This document shows, piece by piece, positions 25,756-32,264 of a stretch of DNA of 60,044 nucleotides. Origin of the DNA: DASSBG01 sp965651365 (GTDB lineage Bacteria > Pseudomonadota > Gammaproteobacteria > Xanthomonadales > Rhodanobacteraceae). The position numbers and the translations under genes were made by a program. Position 1 is the first letter of the stretch, and the number at the start of each line of letters is the position of its first letter. The DNA lies in contig CBFGSA010000001.1 of assembly GCA_965651365.1 (NCBI GenBank), positions 1 to 60,044 of the forward strand, in the 5' to 3' direction. A model generated the notes under the pieces. It worked only from the letters and a program-made list of their open reading frames with translations, was not told the DNA's origin and did no database searches.

Positions 25756-25783
25756 AAAAAAACGGGCCGCTCAACGGCCCGTT
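25756..25783 (-). terminator. Intrinsic terminator of the H-NS-like gene
   Basis: On the minus strand AACGGGCC, a 7-nt loop and GGCCCGTT form an 8-bp stem followed by a run of T (A-run at 25756-25762 on the plus strand). It begins about 20 bp after the stop codon at 25803. A textbook Rho-independent terminator. Confidence 0.85.
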
Positions 25784-25802
25784 CACAATTCCAGTGGCGC
25801 CG

Positions 25803-26129
25803 TCACTTGATCAGCAGGTCCTTTTCCTTCTTGCCGGATTTCAGCGCGGCATCGAACCAGCGCGGGTGCTTGCCGCGCCCCGACCAGGTCCGGGACGGAT
25901 CCTTCGGATCCTGATACTTGGGCGGTACCTTGCCGGTGCGCTTGCCGGCGCGCTTGGTACGGCGGCCCAGTACCTCATCCAGCGTGAAACCTTCCTTCTT
26001 GACCATTTCGTTGATGCGCTTGCGCAGATCATTCAATGTGTTCTTGCGCATCTCGACTTCACGCGAATCCAGCTTGTTGCGCAGTGCATCGATCTGCTTG
26101 CGGTTGAGTTTGCTGATATCAATTGTCAT
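25803..26129 (-). CDS. H-NS family nucleoid-associated protein
   Basis: A 108-residue DNA-binding protein of the H-NS/HvrA/BpH3 type. The N-terminal 60 residues are a charged coiled-coil oligomerisation region, and the C-terminus has the AT-hook-like binding motif around KYQDPKDPSRTWSGRGKHP followed by RWFDAALKSGK. It probably silences AT-rich or foreign DNA and constrains the nucleoid. Single-gene transcript with its own strong terminator. The 226-bp upstream gap is AT-richer than the surroundings, which would fit autoregulation, though no specific site is called. Confidence 0.93.
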   Translation of the reverse strand: MTIDISKLNRKQIDALRNKLDSREVEMRKNTLNDLRKRINEMVKKEGFTLDEVLGRRTKRAGKRTGKVPPKYQDPKDPSRTWSGRGKHPRWFDAALKSGKKEKDLLIK

Positions 26130-26355
26130 TCATTACTCCGGGGGGGAATGGTTTGGTCGTTTCTTTCACTCAATTGAAGATACGGCCATATGAAATTTCC
26201 ATGACCTGCGTCCATGACGCAATTATAAACAAACGCGAATGGGCGGCAAGCCATCCGGCATGACCTGTCCAGGCGCGCAACGGCAGCACTGCGGGAAACT
26301 GTCAGTTGAAGCGGCATGTGGTGAAAAAGGTTTCCGATCGAGTACACTGAATTGC

Positions 26356-26562
26356 ATGGTGAACCAGGCGGCATTGTGGTGGGGGCTTGTTCTCGGCTCA
26401 ATCGGGCTGGGCTATCTGATGTACGGTCGGCGCCAGCGCGCGATCATGCCGACGCTGTGCGGCATCGGCCTGATGATTTTTCCGTGGTTTGTTTCCGGCA
26501 CCTGGGCACTTGTGCTGATTGGCGCCGTGCTGCTTGTGGTGCCCTTCCTGTTTCATTTCTGA
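26356..26562 (+). CDS. Small two-helix membrane protein (68 aa)
   Basis: A 68-residue protein with hydrophobic segments at about 7-22 and 29-66, the latter probably two helices, and a basic YGRRQRA loop between. Family unrecognised. The ATG is only 8 bp after TACACT, a good -10, and has no ribosome site, so translation may be leaderless. It ends 24 bp before the delta-60 repeat protein gene and may be co-transcribed with it. Confidence 0.65.
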   Translation: MVNQAALWWGLVLGSIGLGYLMYGRRQRAIMPTLCGIGLMIFPWFVSGTWALVLIGAVLLVVPFLFHF

Positions 26563-26586
26563 TGCATTCCGCGGGAGGCCGCGAGC

Positions 26587-27951
26587 ATGAAAATCCAGGT
26601 TTGTCTGCTGCTGCTTCTGACGTGCCCGGCCGGGCTCCTGCACGCGGCAGATGGCACGCTGGATCCGACCTTTGGCAATAATGGTCGCGTCACCATCAAT
26701 TGGATGCCGGGTGACGCCGAGCCCGCTGCCATTGCCATCGGTACGAATGGAAACATTTTCATTGCGGGAGACGCTGCCGAGTTCGGCAGTGTTCCGGAGT
26801 TTTTGTTGCTGAAACTGCATCCTGCAGGGCAGATCGATACCGCTTTTGCCCCGCTCCAGGGCGGCTTTTTCCGCTTCGATTTTGCACTCAATGGCATTGG
26901 GCCGGGTGGTGGCAATACCGCCAATGCCCTGGCAGTTCTGTCCGATGACAAAATCGTGCTGGCCGGTTGTACACAAATCGGCGTTTCGTCTACGCATTTT
27001 GCGGTGTTGCGGGTTGATTCGACGGGCCAGCTCGATCCGACATTCGGCAGCACTGGGAGCGTGCATTTTGCCGCTCCTTTCGCCATTGAAAACTGCGTCG
27101 AGGACCTTTTTGTCAGGCCCGACGGGGCGATCGTCCTTGGCGGTCATACCCGCGTACCCAGCGACGCGGGCGGAAGCCTGGTTTACAGGTTCTATGCCGC
27201 AACGGCCGTGCTGACATCAAGCGGGCAGCTGGATCCAGCCTTCCTGGGTGGCGGTGTCAGCGAAATCCGTTATGCGGCCAATGCCTGGCTCAGCTACGGT
27301 ATTGCTCTCGCTGCCGACTCTGATGGAGGCGGTTTTCTGGCTGGTCTGGTCGATGCTGCGGGTGGTACCGACGCCGCGATACTGCATTTGCAGAATGACG
27401 GAATGGTCGATGCGGGCTTCGGCAACCTTGGCCGACTGACGCTCGGCATGCCTGCCGCTGAAGCCCACGCGATCCGGGTCCTGCCTTCGGGCAGGGTCGT
27501 GTTGGCAGGAGTCAGCAGCAACCCCGGACAAGGCCTGGCCGTATTTCTGGCCCGCCTGAATTCCGATGGCACGCTCGACACAAGCTTTGGCCAATCCGGC
27601 ATTGCCCGCTTTCCGATCGCCGATGCGGGTTTGGTCGGGCTGTTGGCACCGACAAGAAATCATGGCTGGCTGGTGGAAGCTGCCGATACGGGCCGTGCCG
27701 GGATATGGCTGGTGCGTGTGGATGAAAATGGCCACCCCCAGGCCGGCTTCGGCACCGACGGGGTCTTGCATGTTGCTTTCGGTCCCGCAAATGGCAGCGG
27801 ATTTGGTGCCTCCAAGGTAGCCTTGCAGCCGGATGGCAAGTTGGTGGTTGCCGGCGCATTGTCCGGAAATGCCGCCGACGATTTTGGTGTCATGCGCATT
27901 CTGGCCGACTACGACACCCTGTTCGTGGACGACTTCGAGTTGCGGCAATGA
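26587..27951 (+). CDS. Delta-60 repeat protein, exported, with GFE-like tail
   Basis: A 454-residue secreted protein. A signal peptide (MKIQVCLLLLLTCPAGLLHA) is followed by about seven delta-60 repeats, each ending in a motif like GTLDPTFG, GQLDPTFG or GTLDTSFG. These are expected to form beta-propeller-like blades. It ends YDTLFVDDFELRQ, matching the F-x-x-(G/D)-F-(E/D) tail of the beta-helix proteins elsewhere in the window. GGAGG precedes the start. Function is unknown; a cell-surface or secreted role is inferred. It converges with proS, 19 bp apart. Confidence 0.85.
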   Translation: MKIQVCLLLLLTCPAGLLHAADGTLDPTFGNNGRVTINWMPGDAEPAAIAIGTNGNIFIAGDAAEFGSVPEFLLLKLHPAGQIDTAFAPLQGGFFRFDFALNGIGPGGGNTANALAVLSDDKIVLAGCTQIGVSSTHFAVLRVDSTGQLDPTFGSTGSVHFAAPFAIENCVEDLFVRPDGAIVLGGHTRVPSDAGGSLVYRFYAATAVLTSSGQLDPAFLGGGVSEIRYAANAWLSYGIALAADSDGGGFLAGLVDAAGGTDAAILHLQNDGMVDAGFGNLGRLTLGMPAAEAHAIRVLPSGRVVLAGVSSNPGQGLAVFLARLNSDGTLDTSFGQSGIARFPIADAGLVGLLAPTRNHGWLVEAADTGRAGIWLVRVDENGHPQAGFGTDGVLHVAFGPANGSGFGASKVALQPDGKLVVAGALSGNAADDFGVMRILADYDTLFVDDFELRQ

Positions 27952-27970
27952 GCGCTGTTGGACGGTACTG

Positions 27971-29668
27971 TCAGTCGAACAGCGCCAGCAGTGCCTGTCG
28001 GTCCAGGTTGCGGTTTTCGCTCTCGTCGCGGCGGCGGTATTCGAAGGTGCCGGCCTCCAGACCACGCGGGCTGACCACGATGCGGTGTGGAATGCCGATC
28101 AGTTCGATGTCGGCGAACATGGCGCCGGTGCGCAGGCCGCGGTCGTCGATCACGGCATCCACGCCACGCTCGCTGAGCGCTTGCTGCAAGTCGTCCGCGG
28201 CTTGGTTGACGGCTGCGTCGTTCTTCGAATTGATCAGACAGATTGCTGCCTGCCACGGTGCCATCGCTTCGGGCCAGCGGATGCCGGCCTCGTCATGGTG
28301 CTGCTCGATGGCGGCGGCGACGATGCGGCTGACGCCGATGCCGTAGCAGCCCATCAGCAGGGTGCGCGACTTGCCGGTTTCATCCAGCACGCTGGCATTC
28401 AGCGCCTGGGCGTATTTGTCGCCGAGTTGGAAGATGTGGCCCACCTCGATGCCGCGGGCAAGCTGCAGTCTGCCCTTGCCGTCCGGGGCGGCATCGCCTT
28501 CGATCACGTTGCGCAAATCGCAGATCTGGTCGATGCGCGCATCCCGCACCCAATTGGCACCGGTGTAATGGCTGTTGTCGGCATTGCCGCCACACACGAA
28601 GTCGGCCAGCATGGCCGCGTCGCGGTCGACGATCACCGGGATCGACTCGGGCAGGCCGACCGGGCCGATGTAGCCGGGGCTGGTGCCGGCCAGCTTGCGG
28701 ATTTCAGCCTCATCGGCCAGTTGCGGCTCGTCACCAATGAGGTCCAGTTTGGCCGCCTTGATCAGGTTGACCTGGTGGTCGCCGCGCAGGCACAGGGCAA
28801 CCAGGCCATCGCGACCCTTGACCAGCAGGGTCTTGAGACATTGCGCCGGTGTCACGCCGAGGAAAGCGCTGATGTCTTCGATGGTCTTCTGGCCGGGCGT
28901 GTCGACGCGGACCAGTTCGGCCTGCGGTGCCGGGCGGTCGCCACTCGGTGCCAGGCCGCTGGCCATTTCCACGTTGGCGGCATAGTCCGACGCGTCGGAA
29001 AAGGCGATGGCGTCCTCGCCGGCATCGGCCAGCACATGAAATTCGGTGCTGGCGCTGCCGCCGATGGCCCCGGTGTCGGCAGCCACGGCGCGGTAGGCCA
29101 GACCCAGGCGCTCGCAGATCCGCCCGTAGGCGCCGTACATCTGCTGGTAGACCTGCTCCAGTGATTCGGCATCGAGGTGGAAGGAGTAGGCATCCTTCAT
29201 CAGGAATTCACGGGCCCGCATGACGCCAAAGCGCGGCCGGATCTCGTCACGGAACTTGGTCTGGATCTGGAATACCGTGAGCGGAAGCTGCTTGTAGCTT
29301 TTCAGCTCGTGACGGGCAAAATCGGTCACCACCTCTTCGTGGGTGGGGCCATAGCAGAACTCCTGCTCCTTGCGGTCGCGCATCTTCAGAAGCTGCGGGC
29401 CGAACTTTTCCCAGCGCCCGCTTTCCTGCCACAGTTCGGCCGGTTGAATGGCCGGCATCAGCATTTCGATGGCGCCGATGCGCTGCATTTCCTCGCGCAC
29501 CACCGCTTCGACCCGCTTGAGTACCCGCAGGCCCAGCGGCGACCAGGTGTACAGGCCCGAGGCCAGCTTGCGGATCATGCCCGCGCGCAGCATCAGTTGG
29601 TGGCTGGCAATTTCCGCGTCGGAAGGGACTTCGCGGGTGGTTGCGATATGGAACTGACTGAGGCGCAT
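27971..29668 (-). CDS. proS: Prolyl-tRNA synthetase (bacterial type)
   Basis: A 565-residue class II aminoacyl-tRNA synthetase charging tRNA-Pro. Motif 2 and 3 regions are present (FRDEIRPRFGVMRAREFLMKD; LMGCYGIGVSRIVAAAIEQ), with the INS/YbaK-like editing domain in between (about 230-400) and the anticodon-binding domain at the C-terminus. Length matches E. coli ProS (572). The start at 29668 gives MRLSQF as in relatives. Single gene, with an upstream gap of 179 bp to the DUF4124 gene. Confidence 0.97.
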   Translation of the reverse strand: MRLSQFHIATTREVPSDAEIASHQLMLRAGMIRKLASGLYTWSPLGLRVLKRVEAVVREEMQRIGAIEMLMPAIQPAELWQESGRWEKFGPQLLKMRDRKEQEFCYGPTHEEVVTDFARHELKSYKQLPLTVFQIQTKFRDEIRPRFGVMRAREFLMKDAYSFHLDAESLEQVYQQMYGAYGRICERLGLAYRAVAADTGAIGGSASTEFHVLADAGEDAIAFSDASDYAANVEMASGLAPSGDRPAPQAELVRVDTPGQKTIEDISAFLGVTPAQCLKTLLVKGRDGLVALCLRGDHQVNLIKAAKLDLIGDEPQLADEAEIRKLAGTSPGYIGPVGLPESIPVIVDRDAAMLADFVCGGNADNSHYTGANWVRDARIDQICDLRNVIEGDAAPDGKGRLQLARGIEVGHIFQLGDKYAQALNASVLDETGKSRTLLMGCYGIGVSRIVAAAIEQHHDEAGIRWPEAMAPWQAAICLINSKNDAAVNQAADDLQQALSERGVDAVIDDRGLRTGAMFADIELIGIPHRIVVSPRGLEAGTFEYRRRDESENRNLDRQALLALFD

Positions 29669-29847
29669 CGGGCCGATCCTGAACAAAGATCAGGCCAGTC
29701 TACACAGCAAGCGGCGGCGGCCCAAGCGCTATTGGCCTCGCGTGAGCAGCTCGCTGTCCGCGGTGAACGGAGCGCACTGCCGAATGCATGTTCGGCTCAC
29801 GGCCCACGGTTTACCGCCATCGCGCGCTTGGCGCGCTTGTATGTTTC

Positions 29848-30288
29848 CTACTTCGAGCAGTATTGCTGTTGCTGTTTCTGAGCCTTGGCCAACTGCTCGG
29901 CGCGCTGGTCGGCGGTCATGGCTGTGCCGCTGTTGCCCATGGTCAGAACCTGCTGGCTTTGCAGCACCTTGATGTTGTCCGCAAGCTGCTGGCACAGTTT
30001 CGCCCGGTTTTCCGGGGTGTCCTTGACTGTCTTGGCGCCGCTGTCGGCAGGGCTTGCCGCGGGCTTGTCGGCGGTGCTGGCCGGTTCAGCCGGTTTGGCC
30101 GGCTTGGGCGGATCGCGGGTCACGCCGGTGTTGATATTGACGATCTTGTACTTGATGCCATCCGGCGGCGGGGCATCGGCGAAGTGGACGACGCCGTTGG
30201 CATCCTTCCAGCGATAGACCTGGTTGGCCGCCACGGCGAGGCACGGCGCCAGCATGGCCAGTACGAGCAGAACAGTGCGAACACGCAT
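29848..30288 (-). CDS. DUF4124 domain-containing exported protein
   Basis: A 146-residue periplasmic protein. The signal peptide MRVRTVLLVLAMLAPCLAVA is followed by the DUF4124 core (NQVYRWKDANGVVHFADAPPP), an Ala/Pro/Lys-rich linker and a helical, Gln-rich tail (QQQQY). The domain is common in gammaproteobacterial envelope proteins of unknown function. It lies alone on the minus strand upstream of proS, divergent from pssA. Confidence 0.85.
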   Translation of the reverse strand: MRVRTVLLVLAMLAPCLAVAANQVYRWKDANGVVHFADAPPPDGIKYKIVNINTGVTRDPPKPAKPAEPASTADKPAASPADSGAKTVKDTPENRAKLCQQLADNIKVLQSQQVLTMGNSGTAMTADQRAEQLAKAQKQQQQYCSK

Positions 30289-30460
30289 GTGAAACTCCGG
30301 GGCAGGGGACCGGGCACGGCCCGGTGAATGGAATCGATGCCGCTACAGTAAACCAAATCCGGGCGGGGCGCATCGTGAATCGACGCACGCTGCAGGAAGT
30401 TTGTGCAGGTTCGGCACTGGTACACTAGCGGCATTACCGCGTTCGAGAGGCTGCCCGTTC

Positions 30461-31237
30461 ATGGACAAACCGGAAACTCCGGTCATGCCGCGCCGCGGCA
30501 TCTACCTGCTGCCCAACCTGTTCACCACCGGTGCCATGTTCGCCGGCTTCTACGCCATCGTGGCCGGAATCCAGGGCCGCTTCGTGGCAGCGGCCGTGGC
30601 GGTATTCATCGCTGCCTTGCTGGACAGCATGGACGGCCGCATCGCCCGGCTCACCAACACCCAGACCGACTTCGGGGTGCAGTACGATTCACTGTCCGAT
30701 ATGGTCAGCTTCTCGCTGGCCCCGGCGCTGGTCATGTACTCGTGGTCCTTGTCGCAGTTGAACAGCCTGGGGCCGGGCTGGGGCAAGCTGGGCTGGGCGG
30801 CGGCCTTTCTGTACGCTGCCTGCGGCGCCTTGCGCCTGGCCCGCTTCAACACCCAGGCCGGCGTCGCCGACAAGCGCTATTTCCAGGGCTTGTCCAGCCC
30901 GGCTGCGGCCGGCTTGCTGATGGCCTGCATGTGGAGTGCGGAAGAACTGGGCGTCAGCGGTGCGCAGATGATGGTCGTGACCCCGTTGCTGGTCGTGGTG
31001 GCGGGCCTGTTGATGGTCAGCCGCGTGCGCTACTACAGCTTCAAGTCCAAGCCCAGGAATGGCCGGGTGCCGTTCGTGGCGATTCCGGCCGCCGTCATCG
31101 TGTTGGTGTTGCTGGCCCTGAAGCCGCCGTTCATGCTGGTGGTCGGGTTTGCCGTTTACGTTTTGTCCGGGCCGATATTGACCTTGCACGGCATCCAGCA
31201 GCGGCGCCGACACCGCAAGCGGCCTGCGGAGCACTGA
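30461..31237 (+). CDS. pssA: CDP-diacylglycerol--serine O-phosphatidyltransferase
   Basis: A 258-residue integral membrane enzyme that makes phosphatidylserine, precursor of phosphatidylethanolamine. The CDP-alcohol phosphotransferase motif D-x2-D-G-x2-A-R-x8-G-x3-D-x3-D is complete (Asp55, Asp58, Gly59, Ala62, Arg63, Gly72, Asp76, Asp80). About eight hydrophobic segments follow. This is the membrane type II enzyme, unlike E. coli PssA. The ATG at 30461 is chosen because the upstream extension is not family-like. TACACT at 30421-30426 is a likely -10. The holD-like gene begins 3 bp after its stop. Confidence 0.95.
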   Translation: MDKPETPVMPRRGIYLLPNLFTTGAMFAGFYAIVAGIQGRFVAAAVAVFIAALLDSMDGRIARLTNTQTDFGVQYDSLSDMVSFSLAPALVMYSWSLSQLNSLGPGWGKLGWAAAFLYAACGALRLARFNTQAGVADKRYFQGLSSPAAAGLLMACMWSAEELGVSGAQMMVVTPLLVVVAGLLMVSRVRYYSFKSKPRNGRVPFVAIPAAVIVLVLLALKPPFMLVVGFAVYVLSGPILTLHGIQQRRRHRKRPAEH

Positions 31238-31240
31238 TTC

Positions 31241-31663
31241 GTGGCCAGTGTCGCCGCACGGATTGATCCGCCTTCGCGCCAGTGCATCCTGCGCGAAATG
31301 GGCATCGAAGCGTTGCGCCGCAAAGCCTCTGGCCAATCCGGCGGGCGCACGGCTTGCCTGATTCTGGCGCCGGCAGCAGCGCGCGGGAATGAATCGCGCG
31401 AGCGGCTGCTGCAGCGGATTGTGACGGCAAGTGGATTGCCCGAGTCATGCTGCAAGCTGCTGTGGTTGCAGCCGGGCACGGGCACGGCGACCCTGCCGGC
31501 CCATGCGTGTTGTCTGGTTTTTGGCGCCGAGTTGGCCGGGTTGGGCGGGGATTCGGCCTGGCAATTGCCGCCCTTGCAACAGTTGCTTGAGCAGCCCGCC
31601 GAAAAGCGCCAGGTCTGGAAGGCCCTGGGCGAGGTGCGTCGGCGCATTTCGGTTGAGGAATGA
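31241..31663 (+). CDS. Probable DNA polymerase III psi subunit (HolD-like)
   Basis: A 140-residue protein with a GTG start 3 bp after pssA and a stop 3 bp before rimI. I recognise no strong domain, but the N-terminal RQCILREMGIEALRRK resembles the HolD start, the psi region that binds chi, and the gene order holD-rimI is that of enterobacteria. Psi bridges the clamp loader to chi and SSB. Psi is poorly conserved, so the call is mainly from position, size and the N-terminal motif. Four cysteines (two adjacent pairs around 68-90) are unusual. Confidence 0.5.
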   Translation: MASVAARIDPPSRQCILREMGIEALRRKASGQSGGRTACLILAPAAARGNESRERLLQRIVTASGLPESCCKLLWLQPGTGTATLPAHACCLVFGAELAGLGGDSAWQLPPLQQLLEQPAEKRQVWKALGEVRRRISVEE

Positions 31664-31666
31664 GGC

Positions 31667-32149
31667 GTGGTTGCCGTTGTTCAGCCGGCCCCGGAGCGCA
31701 TTCGCAAGATGCGCCGGGCGGATGTCGACGCCGTTCACGAGATCGAATCGGAAGCGTATGAGTTCGGCTGGACGCCGGGCATCTTTCGCGACTGTCTCAA
31801 TGCAGGGCATGAGTGCTGGGTGCTGGAGCTGGATCGGGAAATCCTCGGCTACGCCGTGGTCGCCAGCCAGGTCGATGAAGCGCACCTGCTGAATCTGTGT
31901 GTTTCACCGACCTGGCAGGGCGTGGGTCATGGCCGGCACCTGCTGCGACGCATGATTGACGTGGCGCGCTGGCATGCTGCCGTGCGGCTGCTGCTGGAGG
32001 TGCGACCGAGCAACGAGGCCGCCATGTACATCTATCGCCAGCACGGCTTCGAGGAAATCGGTCGCCGACCTCGCTACTACCCGGCGCGCCACGGCCGCGA
32101 GGATGCCGTGGTCATGGCGCTGCGTCTGCGCCCGCAAGTGCAAATGTAG
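31667..32149 (+). CDS. rimI: Ribosomal protein S18 alanine N-acetyltransferase
   Basis: A 160-residue GNAT acetyltransferase acting on the N-terminal alanine of ribosomal protein S18. Motif A (LCVSPTWQGVGHGRHLLRRM) binds acetyl-CoA, and the RimI signature LLEVRPSNEAAMYIYRQHGF and RPRYYPARHGREDAVVM are present. The start is a GTG at 31667, 3 bp after the upstream stop. The gene ends CAA-ATG-TAG inside a REP element (ATGTAGGAGCGGCCC), so its last residue and stop look repeat-derived. Confidence 0.93.
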   Translation: MVAVVQPAPERIRKMRRADVDAVHEIESEAYEFGWTPGIFRDCLNAGHECWVLELDREILGYAVVASQVDEAHLLNLCVSPTWQGVGHGRHLLRRMIDVARWHAAVRLLLEVRPSNEAAMYIYRQHGFEEIGRRPRYYPARHGREDAVVMALRLRPQVQM

Positions 32150-32207
32150 GAGCGGCCCGTGGCCGCGATCGGCACAACCCGCAATTACGGCCATGGGCCG
32201 CTCCTGC
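32146..32207. repeat. Paired GTAG REP after rimI
   Basis: GTAGGAGCGGCCCGTGGCCG at 32146 and the inverted CGGCCATGGGCCGCTCCTGC ending at 32207 form a mirror pair. The first TAG is the rimI stop codon. It separates rimI from convergent valS. Confidence 0.75.
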
Positions 32208-32264
32208 GAGGGCCGATCTGCACCAGGACCTGTGAGGGCGGATTGGGGCCGCGGAGGCCTGCGG

